A stretch of 64,000 bases of DNA. It comes from Lumbricus terrestris (lineage: Eukaryota; Annelida; Clitellata; Crassiclitellata; Lumbricidae). The translations under genes and the position numbers were made by a program. How positions within the stretch are numbered: the stretch's first letter is position 1; each line of letters starts with the position of its first letter. The stretch covers positions 58,557,906 through 58,621,905 of the forward strand of contig OX457038.1 in NCBI GenBank assembly GCA_949752735.1, read 5' to 3'. Under the pieces are notes generated by a model. The model did not search any database, was not told where the DNA came from, and saw only the letters and a list, made by a program, of their open reading frames with translations. Positions 13,511-25,564 of the stretch are shown in pieces.

Positions 13511-14663
13511 CCACCAGCAACGACGACGACATTCTTTCAATTGATGAACAGAGGAGGAGTGCCACAGGCACCTTGAGCTCCTCTCACAACAGCCTCGATC
13601 ATGACGACGCCGAATATTGATAAATCTTACACAATAGCTTGTCAACTCATGACAACAACAGAAACGAACGTCTAAGAAACTCTGAAGTCTGTCACTCTAG
13701 CGTTCTCTATCCGCCTGCCTGTATGCGTGCCTCCGTCCATCCAACCGTCTGTCTCCGTCTGCTCTTCCTTTCTCGCTCTTACATCCTCCCTCCTCCTTCC
13801 TCCTTCCTTCTTCCTGCAGCGTCCGTTGAGAAATAGGGGTCGGTGCTGCTGTTAAAGACTGTGTTTAATTGTTCCACGTCGTCGCTCGCTCGTTGGGCGG
13901 CGCCACTATCGCGGTGGCATTAAATCGATCCGCGAACAAATATAGCTCCCCACGAAGTCGGAAATGTTGCTCGTTTCGGGGATCCGGATACCATTACAAC
14001 ATATATACCGTATATATATATATATATTACGTATATATATATATATATTACGTATATATAAATATATTGAGATATACTGCTATTATATATATATAATATA
14101 TATACGCGACAGAGTTTCGACGGTTGATTGGTTGGTTGGGGCGTATGTTGGTCGGACTGACACATACAATCACGGAAACCCGGTCTGTAATATAGTTCCC
14201 ATTATTTACTTTTTGGCTCAATCTGTCTTTGCCTCTTCCTCCTCCGTCCCTCCTTCTGCTTTTAATCTTATACTTCCTCTCCGTGGCTTCTTTTTCTTCC
14301 GCCTTCTCTTTCCACTGCTCCGCCCCTTCCACTTCTCTTCCCTCTTTCTCTGCATTACCACTTAGTCTGCCTTCCTTCCCACTGATTCTTCCTCATTCTC
14401 TCTTGCTCCGAATTCTTTTAAGATATATATTTCTAATAAGCTGGATATAAAAGTGTGCTAAAACGAAATTGTCGTCGCAAATGGTGAGTAAACATTGCCT
14501 AGCGACATCCATATTTCAAATTTCATTTTTCGTTCTATATTTCTTATTTCATTTTGCATTTTATATTTCATAGCCTATACAATTTGTCATTTGTACTTCA
14601 TAATAATTCATTCTTCGTTTTATATTATTTTCCTCCACTCCTGCCACGTTTATTATTATACAT
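13361..14663. other. Non-genic stretch with (TA)n
   Basis: It contains the (CAC)n run, an AT-dinucleotide region at 13998-14105 in which 'GTATATATATATAT' blocks are separated by ATTAC, and CT-rich DNA at 14225-14400. No gene seen. Confidence 0.55.
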
Positions 14664-14965
14664 GTAAGTCAAGTCAAGTTTATTGCTCCCACAAAAGAAA
14701 AATACAACAGTTACACATTTTGTCTTGCATATGTAAGGAAGAAAAAAAAAATATAATTACAAGTTGTAGAATTGGTATTACAGGGAAACAATAGGAGCCC
14801 CAGAAGGGAAGATCTCGCTAGTTAGGGGCCCTATGTGCATGATTACTCATTGCAAAGATGATGGATAAATGACGTTTGTTGAGTTAGTAGTACAGGTGGG
14901 AGATTCGGATATAGTTGAGTGGGTCATGGTGGTGACACGAGGGAATAAACTAGAAGCAAACGAAA
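14664..14965 (-). repeat. Probable LINE/SINE 3' end with (TTGAC)n tail
   Basis: Read on the minus strand, the sequence ends GGGAGCAATAAACTTGACTTGAC, an AATAAA followed by a short pentamer tail. This is typical of CR1/L2-like retroposon 3' ends. The upstream 250 bp looks like 3' UTR. No reverse transcriptase frame is attached. Confidence 0.5.
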
Positions 14966-16097
14966 AAGAGAAGACAGAAGAGGAAGAAGAAGAAGAAAAG
15001 AGAGACAAGAATCAAAAAGCCAATATATAACCAACAGCCAACATCAATAATTAGTTTTATATAACATTATAACGATTTATTATATTACAAACTATTCCTC
15101 ATATTCCTCCAATTTCTCGTCCTTCTCATCTTTCTTTTTTATGCTTTACAAATGCTTTATTAGATTAGATGACTTTAGACAAAGGGCTCACAATTTCATT
15201 ATCCACAATAAAGACTCGATAAACTCTATCCAAAGTATGTTATTCAAAAACATGTAGGCCTACTAACTATATCTTAACCATAAGTCCTAAGCAGATATAT
15301 ACTATCAATTGTGCAATTTGTGCTAATGTAAACCTGCAGCGTTCTACATGTTATTTATTGAAATTTAAAACCAATAGACATACATACATTTTATGGATAT
15401 CTAAAATCAGTAAGAACAAGTAGTTTCGATGTGTAGCCGTTATTTGCAGTTAGCAGCCCAAAAGTGTCGTTGCATGGCTAAATGCATTATGAGAAGATTT
15501 ATATGTATGCTAGTGGTATTCGTAGGCGATTCAGTCTTATTACATTACAAACTATTTCTCATATTCCTCCAATTTCTCGTCCTTCTCATCTTTCTTTTCC
15601 TCCTCCTCCTCCTTCTCCTACTCCTCCTCCTTCTCTCTCTCCTCGTCCTCTCTCTCTTCTTGTCCTCTTATTAGTCCTTCTCTTCCTCATTACCTTCTTC
15701 TTAGATCAGTTTCTTCTAAACTAAATTATATTTAGATGCATAAGAACTTTTGGAATGTCTCCTATTCTTACAACTTAATTTGATTCGTCCTCGTCAGCTT
15801 ATATTGTCTCCATTTACTTCGCAGCAGTTGACACGACACTGTTTTTTCTTCTCCTCCTCCTCCTCCTCCTCCTCCTCCTCCTCCTCCTCCTTATCCTCCT
15901 CCTTGTCATCCTCGTCCTCCTCTTTTTCCTTCTCCTCCTTCTCCTCCTCGTTGTCTTCATCGTGATCTTTCCTCGTCATTACAGTACTCCTCAATCCTCA
16001 ACGATTCTCATTAACCTTGTCCTATATTCTTTATCCTCTCTAACTGTCATAATTATATCTTCTGGTCTATCCCTCGCACCATTTCTTTCACCATTCC
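14966..16097. other. Non-genic stretch with (CTC)n tracts
   Basis: Short direct duplications such as 'CTCATATTCCTCCAATTTCTCGTCCTTC' at 15097 and 15558 (written in two halves, the second copy being near identical). Polypyrimidine DNA at 15590-15670 and (CTC)n at 15853-15960. No gene. Confidence 0.55.
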
Positions 16098-16152
16098 CCC
16101 GCTGAGTGTGTGAGTGAGTGAGAGAGAGAGAGAGACAGAGAGAGACAGAGAA

Positions 16153-16246
<94 letters not shown>

Positions 16247-16572
16247 CCAGTCAGTCAGGCAATAAGTGAGTCAGTCAGACAGTCAATCGGGCAATCAGTG
16301 AGTCGGTGAGTAAGCCAGACAGTCAGTCAGCCAGTCAATCATGCAGTTAGAAGTCAGTCAGGTAGTCAATCAGTCAGTCAGTCAGACAATCAGTCAAGCA
16401 AGCAGTATGTCAGACAGTTGATTAGGCAGTCAGTCGGTCAGTAATACATTCAGTCGGACAATTAGTCAGTCAGTTAATCAGTCAGTCAGTCAGTCAGTCG
16501 GTCAGTCGGTCAGTCGGTCAGTCAGTCAGTCAGTCAGTCAGTCAGTCAGTCAATCAGTCAATCAGTCAGTTA
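16098..16572. repeat. (GA)n joined to degenerate (GTCA)n
   Basis: GA dinucleotides occupy 16118-16241, interrupted by ACAG at the left. They run directly into a 330-bp GTCA/GTCAGT array with many substitutions. Confidence 0.93.
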
Positions 16573-18068
16573 CTTCTTTTCATCCTTCTTCCTGCCTCAT
16601 TCTCTTCCATATGGCTCCTTCTTATTCCTTAGCCTCTTTTTCAACACTTTCCTCGCATCCTCCATCTCGTTCTGTTCTTCCTCTGTATACGTCTTTCTGT
16701 CCTTTTCCATCCACCTGCTGCTCCATCCAGTTCCACGTTCTACACATCCTATCACTTTTGTTTCCTATAAAATTTACAAATCCTCATCCTTCACAACGTT
16801 TTTTGCACCGCTATTTCTTCTGCTGCTCGGCGTCTTTCTCCTTCTGTATATAATCATCCTGCTTCCCCTTCTGTTGATCCTCCTGCACCGGCGTAAAGCG
16901 GAATATGATATTCGTCCTTCACGCTATATGGTCCATTTCTTCCGAGCATATAGAAGTGGAAAATTGTTAGGAGGAGCTGGAAAATTAGGAAAGGAGAGAA
17001 AGGAGAAATTGAAGATAAGAACCAAGAAGAGGATGAAGGAAACCAGGATAAGGAGATAAGAAGGAAGTTGAGGAAACAGGAGGAGGATTGCTGGAAAACG
17101 GAGAAGGAAGAGCAAGAGTCTAAGAAAAGTAGAAGGAACGAAACATAAGGAAGGAACGGAAAAGTGAAAGAGATGAAACGGAAGAGGAGGACAAAGAGAA
17201 GAACGAGGATGAGGGTGAAGATGAGGATGAGGACGAGGAGGAGGACGAGGAGGAGGACGAGGAAGAGGACGAAGAGGAGGGCGAGGAGGAGGAGGATGAG
17301 CAGGAGGACGAGCAGGAGGACGAGGAGGAGGACGAGAAGAAGGACGAAGAGGAGGACGAGTAGAACGAGGATGAGGAGGAGGAGGACGAGTAGGAGGAGG
17401 ACGAGGAGGAGGAGGAGGACGAGTAGGAGGAGGACGAGTAGGAGGACGGCGGGATTTGTAATATGATGAAGCAGACAGTAATTATACATGCAGGAGCTGG
17501 TGAAATAAATAGGAAAACAGAGGAGCATAAAACGGAAGATGGAAAGAAACGAGGAAGAGAAAAAGAAAAGGAGGACAATGCAAGTGTGGGAGGCGAAGAA
17601 TAGAAGGGGAGGATGAGTTAGGAGAGAAGAATAAAATGAGGGAAAATTACCGATAAGGAAGAATTCATTAAGGAGCTGAAGAACAACGGAAGAGGATGAA
17701 GAATGGGAGCCGAATGTGGAGAATAATAGGGAGCGGTGGTGAGTAAATTAGGAGGAGGAAGGAGTAGGAGGAGGAGAACGAGGAGAGGAGGAGAGGAGGA
17801 AGGAGAATCGGAAGGAAAGGAGGAGAGCAGCAAATGAATGTAGATGGAAAGTGATTAACAAGAAGATGGGAAAAGGACGAGTATTATGGCAACGAGGAGA
17901 CGAATAATGGGGAAGGAGGAGAGAAAGTAAATGAGAAGGAAGAAGAAAGGGAGGAAAGGGAAGGAGAGAAGGAGGAAAGGGAGGACGAGGAGGAGGAGAA
18001 TAGGAAATGAAAGGATGAAGATGGAGGAAGGAGGAGGAAATAAATTATAGCAGACGGAGAAGCGGAAG
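16573..18068. repeat. Pyrimidine-rich then long polypurine DNA
   Basis: 16573-16870 is CT-rich on the plus strand. From about 16960 to 18060 the plus strand is strongly A/G-rich, with GAGGAC/GAGGAG units at 17205-17455. The leucine and serine runs read on the minus strand are repeat-encoded. Confidence 0.8.
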
Positions 18069-18528
18069 GTGGAAGCGGAGGGAGAGGTGGAAGAGATGCA
18101 TGGAGTGTATGTGGAGGAAGAGAGATCTTCACATGATTCATCGTCTGCTAAATCTGGCGTTTATGAGGATGAATCTGCTTCGGGTGTTTTCGGGTGTGTT
18201 CGTTTCCTTCCGTTGACGGACCTTTCTCCTCAATTATTACCAACTCATCCAGCAAATCCACCGTCGCCCGATTTATGGCCAGATCCGCATAAGAAGACGA
18301 CTATCGACCGTACGATCCGCTCGCCCCTCCCAACCCCTCCACGTCTGCCACCCCCCCCTTCACCGCCTCCCGCTCCCACCCTGGTCAAGCGCTCACCTTC
18401 ATCACGCTCAACCCTGGATTCGAAGCCGACTGTTGTCCCGTTTGATGATTAGAAGTCGATTACAGACTCATCCAAGTTTCGCGATGACGACATTGTATTG
18501 CATTGTATTGTATTGTTGCTTAATAAAG
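18069..18528 (+). other. Weak candidate terminal exon with AATAAA
   Basis: A 127-codon frame (18069-18452) with Ser/Pro-rich, non-periodic composition stands out from the surrounding repeats. It is followed 70 bp later by AATAAA at 18522-18527, so it could be the last exon of a gene. I recognise no domain, and the upstream part runs into polypurine repeat. The proline-rich part could equally be random reading of a CCTCC-rich tract. Confidence 0.18.
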
Positions 18529-18559
18529 TTTGTGTATGATTCAGTTGCGTAGCCAGAAA

Positions 18560-19215
18560 AACAAATTCTGGGGTTTCCATTGTGGTTTCTATTTCTGTGG
18601 TCAAATGGGGTTTCCATTTATGTGATTTCCATTTCTGTGGTCAAATGGGGTTTCCATTTATGTGGTTTCCATTTCTGTGGTCAAATGGAGTTTCCATTTC
18701 TGTCGTCAAATGGGGTTTCCATTTATGTGATTTCCATTTCTGTGGTCAAATGGAGTTTCCATTTCTGTCGTCAAATGGGGTTTCCATTTATGTGATTTCC
18801 ATTTCTTTCGTCAGATGGGGTTTCCATTTATGTGGTTTCCATTAATTTTCTGGGGTTTCCACTTCTGGATTTCAATTTTTGTGGTTTTCATTTCTAGGTC
18901 CCATTTCTGAGAGTTTCCCTTTCGGGGTTTCCATTTGTGGAGTTCCATTTCAAGGGTTCCATTTCTGGATTTCAATTTCTGTGGTTCAATTTCTAGGGTC
19001 TCATTTCTGAGAGTTTCCATTTCGGGGTTTCCATTTCTGGATTTTCATTTATGGGTCTTCTTTTCTGGATTTTTTTTATTTCCGGGGTTCCGTTTCTGGA
19101 TTTTCTATTTCCGGGGTTTCCATTTCTGGGGTTTCCATTTCTGCGGTTTCCATTTCTGGGTTTCCATTTCTGGGCGTTTCCATTTCTGTGGTTTCCATTT
19201 CTAGGGTTCCAGTGG
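18560..19215. repeat. Minisatellite based on GGTTTCCATTTCTG
   Basis: About 650 bp of a degenerate unit around GGTTTCCATTTCTG. At 18580-18840 it is organised in higher-order copies of roughly 40 bp containing 'TCAAATGGGGTTTCCATT'. It begins next to CAGTTGCGTAGCCAG (18542), a hAT-like tip whose partner end I could not find. The repeated frames on both strands are not genes. Confidence 0.9.
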
Positions 19216-19578
19216 ACAGGATCGCATAATATAAAGAAAATGCAAGAATTAGTCGATTTAGACATTTCACGGTTTGAACCATAAACCCTCCCCATATACG
19301 CCCATGGTATGACTTGTTTTGTCGTGTCGAAATATACAGACTCTATATTGTCTTTCAATTCCATTTGTAGGCTGCTGCATTATTTGTGATGCTCTGCATT
19401 GTTATCCTACCATACAGACTGCAGAGTGTATAGTATACCATGCAGCTGCTTGCATGTAATTGTATTTCTACTCCGTTGTATAATTGTATTGCATCACCAG
19501 AGCATCGAACAGTCTGGCAAAGATGTTCAGTAGTGTCTGCTTCCACAGAGATTCGCTGAGGTCATCTCATGTTATTCT

Positions 19579-20097
19579 TCTTCGTCGTCGTCGTCGTCGT
19601 CGTCGTCGTCATCATCGTCGTCGTCGTCGCGTTAATCCGACCCGTTTTGTGTTTGATCACCGATGCTGTCTCGCCTCTCAGCGGCTGATAATTGCGCAAT
19701 CGGTTGCATCGGCAGACGGAAGTGCAATGTGAGAAGAATACTTGAGTCCACAGACGGTCGCCACCTGTTCCCCGTCTTCCATTGGGTCGACCGGTGCACC
19801 AGCAACCATTCTCATATCAATGTGTGTGTGTGTGTTTTCGCAGGGTATATACTCTCAATGTCCGACTTATGTTCAGAGACAGTATTATGTATATAATATG
19901 TATACAAAATATATATAATATGTATATATAATATATATATAATGTGTATATATACAATATATAATATATATAGCTTGAAGGGGCGCTATAACAAGTGCAC
20001 ATACATACATACATACATACATACATACATACATACATACATACATACATACATACATACATACATACATACATACATACATACATACATACATACA

Positions 20098-20129
<32 letters not shown>

Positions 20130-20130
20130 G
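19579..20130. repeat. (CGT)n, AT-rich and (ACAT)n arrays
   Basis: (CGT)n at 19579-19631, AT-rich GTATATAATATA blocks at 19885-19975, and (ACAT)n at about 19999-20126. The last is introduced by 'GCTTGAAGGGGCGCTATA' at 19974-19991, a motif repeated at 54139. No gene in this interval. Confidence 0.92.
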
Positions 20131-20133
20131 ATA

Positions 20134-22276
20134 ACACCGCTATGCATTTTAAAACAAAGAGTGAGATGTTTGAAATTTATTAACTGATTTTATACAATTC
20201 TGACATGCTGATTTCAAATATGATTGTGAAATTTGGCCATCACGTCGTGATTTCGCACAAATCGAATTATAATTTTATTGATTTTTACAATTCCATTAAA
20301 AGATTTTCTTTTTTCTACACTCCAAGGAAATTTTATAGAAAAGGTTTCTAAAAGTCCCCGATGTTAAAATCTCATAAACATATTACAGTGCTCAGTTTTT
20401 TACAATTGGAAATGGCAAAATCTTGAAAAACAGTGAAACTAAGACAGAAACTGTCTTAGGGACAGAAAAGTGTTTTCTTGGATTTTCTTGTTCTTCCTAT
20501 GGCAAACAATCTCTTTTCATCATCCAGCAATAGTCCGCCATCATGCTGACATCCCAACGTCCTTGATAACGGGTTTCCATAATTTTGATGTCCTGATGAA
20601 ATCGTTCACCCATTTCTTCGCTGAAGTCACCCAAGTTGTCCGGGAAATAGTCGAGGTGAGAGAACAAGAAATGCACCTTGAGACTCATTCTGCAACCAAG
20701 TTTCTTAAATGCAGACAACATATCTTTCACAATCTGCTTATAATTTGATGCCTTGGTGTTGCCAAGAAATTGGCTCACAACACCCTTGAAACTGTTCCAA
20801 GCATCTGCCTCAGCTTCATTGTTTTTTCGAAATCACTGTATCTCATAAGTGCTCTGATGTTCGGTCCATCGAAAACCCCTGCCTTCAGCTTTTCGGAGCT
20901 AATATTCAGAAACTTGGTGCAAATATATCCGAAACAATGTCCTTGCTTATCCAAGGCTTTTACAAATTGCTTCATGAGGCCAAGTTTAATATGAAGAGGT
21001 GGTAACAGTATCTTGTTGGGTTCCACCAGTTTCACATACTTTATGTTTTTTGATCCTGGTAGAAACTCTGTTCTAGAAGGCCAGTTTTTCTTTTTCCAGT
21101 GGTCCTTGTCTGCTCTGCTATCCCACTCACACAGGAAACAGGGCAGTTTTGTATAACCGCCCTGCTGACCTAGCAATATTCCAATTACTTTAAGGTCACC
21201 ACAAACCAGCCACTGATGTTCATTGTATTTTATATTCTCAAGAAGCATGGCCATGTTTTCATAAGTTTCTTTCAGTTGCACAGAATGCCCAACAGGAACA
21301 GATGCATATCTGTTGCCATTATGCAAGAGAACAGCTTTTAGGCTTCGCTTGGAAGAATCAATGAAAATTCTCCATTCAGTTGCATTGTAATTAACTCCCA
21401 ACTTTGCTATTAATCCATGAATATCTGAGCAATATACAAGAGATTCAGTCTTTGAGAAATGGCATGTAAATTCTTCTTCACGGTTTCTGTACCACGAGAA
21501 AGACGTGCCCGGTGAGAGTAAATTCTTGGCTTTTAAGCGTGACCCAAGAAGGTCTGCAGAGATCTTTGGGAGGTCTAAGTCCCGAATTAGATCATTCAGC
21601 TCCGCCTGAGAGAACGTTTTAGCAATATCTGTATTGTCTGGAACATAGCTACCAGTGTCATCATCATCTTCTGTACTACACTCACTTTCTGTCATACAGT
21701 CCTCAATATCCTTTGGTACTGGAATAGGAATGTTGTCATCATGGGGTACCGGTCTCAATGCAGATGGCAAATTTGGATAAGATATTTCCTTTTTATTCTT
21801 GTGATTGAAGCCTTTAGTATTAACCATACAAAAGTAACAGTCATCCACATGATTTCTAGGCTCGCGCCAGACCATAGGAATTCCAAAGCTAAGGGATTTC
21901 TTTACACCTGTGCCCCAGTTTCTTAGACCTTCAACACATGTCTTGCATACGACGTGAGGCGCCCATGATTTGTCTTGGTCTCCTAACTTTATGCCAAAAT
22001 ACGCAAGGTAAGCTTTTTGCACAAACCCAGTTATGTTCTGTCTTTGTTTCCGCAAAGTATAACATCCAAATATATAACAAAATGAATCAGGTGAATTGAC
22101 ACAACGTCTTCTAAAGTGGCCGCTTACAAATCCAGCCATTTTGAATATGAAAATGCTGATTGAGAGAAAACGTGACGTCATACAGAAAAACGGATATCAT
22201 TTATGAAATCAGCAGACTAAAATCTTTTAGAAAAATTAGTTTTTGGCAAAACATCAGATATCATGCATAGCAGTGT
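20134..22276 (-). mobile_element. TIR-flanked element carrying an unnamed transposon-like gene
   Basis: The left end ACACCGCTATGCAT (20134-20147) and the reverse complement of the right end ACACTGCTATGCAT (22263-22276) match at 13 of 14 bases. A second inverted pair TGCTGATTTCA lies about 60-75 bp inside each end (20206-20216 and around 22205-22215). The enclosed minus-strand gene fills most of the 2.14 kb. I could not identify an unambiguous target-site duplication. The inverted ends suggest a DNA transposon whose protein family has no name that I know. Confidence 0.6.
20497..22139 (-). pseudogene. Transposon-like protein, frameshifted
   Basis: The frame most likely starts at the ATG at 22139; an in-frame ATG at 22181 gives 14 more residues. 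It belongs to a protein family common in invertebrate genomes, which I recognise by WAPH..C..C, FGIPMVWREP, DCYFC, DLKVIGILLG, CFLCEWDSR, GERFHQDI and MMADYCW. I know no experimental function. Several Cys pairs (CKTC, CYFC, CFLC) suggest zinc binding, and conserved acidic residues would fit a nuclease or transposase. The frame breaks in an A6 run (20822-20827 on the plus strand). After 'SDFEK' the conserved reading continues one base back, as EADAWNSFKGVVSQFLGN, and runs to the stop at 20497. A presumed CxxC near the N-terminus reads CYIF. It is a decayed copy unless the indel is a sequencing error. Confidence 0.7.
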
Positions 22277-22289
22277 AATGTGTATAGAT

Positions 22290-22763
22290 CAGGGGCGGAT
22301 CCAGGCGAGGCCAATCCGGCCATGACCCCCCTCCATTTGAAAATTGCATGGGATGTGGCCCCCATTTGGTTTCAATAAGCCATTAAATAAATGTAGTGGG
22401 AGAGAAAAAACAGGACATCAGGCCCCCCCTATCACAAAATCGTACGGGACGTGGCCCCCCCCGTCGATTTAGCGGCGGTCGAGATCCCGGAAAATTGGTC
22501 GAAGACTAAAAAAAAGGTCATCAGTTTTTCGGCGGATGAAATGGTATCTTTTCCCGAAAAATTGGTCGATGACTAAAAAAAGGTCATCAGTTTTTTCGGC
22601 GGATGAAATGGTATCTTTTCCCGAAAAAATGGTCGATGACTAAAAAAAATAAAAAAATAAGGTCATCTGTTTTTTCGGCGGTACAGCGAAATTTTTCCCC
22701 TTTCCCACCAACAAGACCCAAAATTTTGGCCCCTCCTTTGAAAATTTCTGTATCCGCCCTTGG
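22290..22763. mobile_element. hAT-type MITE (474 bp) with GTATAGAT duplication
   Basis: Left end CAGGGGCGGATCCAGG and right end (reverse) CAAGGGCGGATAC are flanked by a perfect 8-bp duplication GTATAGAT (22282-22289 and 22764-22771). Three tandem copies of a ~65-bp unit (about 22495-22685) each hold the hairpin GATGAC-A-rich loop-GTCATC followed by TTTTTTCGGCGG. No transposase. Confidence 0.9.
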
Positions 22764-22771
22764 TATAGATC

Positions 22772-24263
22772 TATGTATATAATATGTATAATTTCATGAG
22801 GTTCTGAGATGTCAATGATACCATAATGAGGTGCCTAGATAGTTTTCTTTTCAGAGTGTACAGTTGGTGTATAGTGCTAGTATATATCGCCTTACGACAA
22901 TAAGAATAATAGCCGCCTCAGCCCGCCTGAACTCTTGTCTTACTAGAATTCTCGATCGTTAGTAAAATGTCTTGCCTAAACGAATGTGTCTACCATAATG
23001 AGTCAGTGCACTTATCAAACATGTCGCCAGCCATCTTTTCCTTCATCCATCCTTCCTTCCGTCCTTGCTTTCATCCTTCCTTCCGTCTGTCTATCTGCAA
23101 GTTCCGACCATTCCCCTCTCCTTTTCTTTCCTATTCCACCTATCCACTCATTTATCCTCCTTTGCCTTCGCTGTTTTCCTTGAGCAGTGTCGGATAGCCA
23201 TTGTACTCGCGTGCCATGGCATATGGACCTCTCCGTTCTCACTGTGCGCCGTCGTCTCTTGGGTAGAGAGGAATAAATCGTACGTCTGAGACTTTTCCCA
23301 TTTCGGGAATTCTTAAAGCCAAATAGGAAGCAATTTGCATCAGAGATCATTCAAAGAGTATATTTAATATAGAATGACGCCTATATAGAAGCAACAACCG
23401 CAACGTTACGTACACGATCTGTCATCATTATTATTTTCTGTTCTTTAGTTTTATTATGTTCAGGTTTGACGTGTAGGTCTGCCTAAAAGAAATTAATTCG
23501 TCTAATGCTGGTCTTTATGGATCCGCAGGACTTAAGGTGTGATTAGACGGTCCTGGACGGCGTCCAGGCACTTCTTTTCAAATGTGAACGCCATCATGCC
23601 ACTTTATTAGGCCAGCGCAGCCTGGAAAGGTAAGGGGCGTCCAGCCACTTCTTTTAGAAAGGTAAGGAGCGTCCATGCAGGCCTACTTCCCTTTCTATAC
23701 TGCAGCTTGAGCCTCATGCCTATGCCAGGATATAAATGACCAGGCTCTAAAATGGTTCCATTCCACCTCTGCTCTTAAGCGATTCCATGAAGGTCTTGAG
23801 CCAACACACATGACCGAGACAAAAATTCAGTTGTTTGTCTTTGGGATTCATATATGTCCGTGAACGTCGACCCAGTAGGCTGACTGTCATGGGCGCTGAG
23901 CTTAAAATGTTGTCGGACTCGACCCGACTCGGGTCCAGTGTTGAAATAATCCGCAATTAATCGATTGGCAACGCTTGGAGCAGCGCTAATTGAACAGACA
24001 ACTATAGGCCTACTACAGATTGCTGTCCGTTTAAAAGAAAGAAAAAATGAAATCCGTCAACTTTTCAGTATAGGTTGATTCTTATTTAATTTAATTGTTG
24101 TTTCATCACAACCTTGAAGATGAACGACTTATTCATTTTAGCAAATTAAGACAAGAAGATAGCACCGCACTGAATGTGCCATCCATTGATTGCAGGAGTG
24201 ATGGGGCAGACGATCGGTTTAGTGGCGCGCAAATCATAGAAACAGATGACGTAGAATTGAGTG

Positions 24264-24306
<43 letters not shown>

Positions 24307-25560
24307 TGGGGTGGGGTGCCAAAAATACGCGGTTCGACGTCAGCGGAAGACTGGGTGAGGGTGAAAATGAACGATAATTAAGGAGAATAAATCGGTATCA
24401 CGTGTTCACGACTAATGACTTCGAAACCAATTGGTTGCCATTGACTACCAGATTTGATGATGTATAGGAAAGATGGAAAATGGGGAGATTGTCAGTGAGT
24501 GACAGACAAAGAGATACAGAAACAGATACACACAGAGACAGAGAGAAAACACACACGAAGTCAAGTATTGAGCTCAGACTGATGAACTATAATGGCAGAT
24601 GGAAGTATCATCTTGTACCGATATCGTACATGGATGGATTGGGAGGACCGGATGGACATCTTGAAGGCCTGGTTCAACTCCAATGTAATCATGGGTGTAA
24701 CTTTCCCCGTAAAAGTGGTGGTGACTATTCCTTGGCACACAACTTCTCAGTTCAATTCTTTCCTCAGTTTTCTGTACCCCCGCGATTCTCTAACTTCATT
24801 TTTATTGTCCCCACCCCGTGTATTAGAGTCGTATTAAGGAACACAATTTAAATATACCGGTATGTATAGTTTTAACCATGTAATCATGCTGACAAAAAGG
24901 AAATAAAGCCTGTAAGAAAGAGCTAACCTATATAGCGTTGTGATGTTGTGGGCTTGTTTTTACTAGCGAAGATTTAAAATATCTGGTTTAATATTTGTCA
25001 AATTCAAACGCAAATTTTAAGGCTATATTTGTCTTTGACAGGAAGAAGAGTTTTAAAACCAGTTCACACAGATATGACGTGCTGAAAGGAATCAAAATTT
25101 TGAAGCTCGACCAGAAATTAATCGTTGCGCCAATATTATTCAGCTCTTCCTTATTTTGAGCTATAGGCTAAAGACCTACGCTGAGAATTTCTGGCTCGCA
25201 CCTAAACACCGTTTGTTTCAAACATTATAATAATATACCTAAACAAAAATATGTTGCATGCACTAGGCCTATATATAATGTGAGTATAATTATGATGTTG
25301 TGAAAGAAAAGAAATGATGACGATGCTGTTTATGTTACAACGTTAAAAATCTTTGCTAATCAAAGAAAGGTAGACACACATAAGCACACAGAAAATTTAT
25401 ATTTTTGGAATTTTCGCCTAGGCCCTACCCCTAACCGGCGCCTGGCGTACCTCATGTGTACAGTTTGAGAACCCCCTGCGCTGTACCTTTCCAATTATAA
25501 AAATTTAGTATGAGCTCATGCAGGCAATCGAGAATTCTCTCACTCCCGTCTCCATTCTCA
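22772..25560. other. Non-genic stretch
   Basis: No supported gene in 2.8 kb. Contents: a MITE-like segment at about 23530-23690 beginning 'TTAAGGTGTGATTAGACGG' with 'CACTTCTTTT...GGTAAGG' repeats, matched in inverse orientation near 60640-60700; a (GT)n tract at 24258-24306; and a 'GTAAAAGTGGTGGTGAC' segment at 24709 shared with 50448-50493. Otherwise AT-rich single-copy-looking DNA. Confidence 0.5.
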
Positions 25561-25564
25561 CTCT

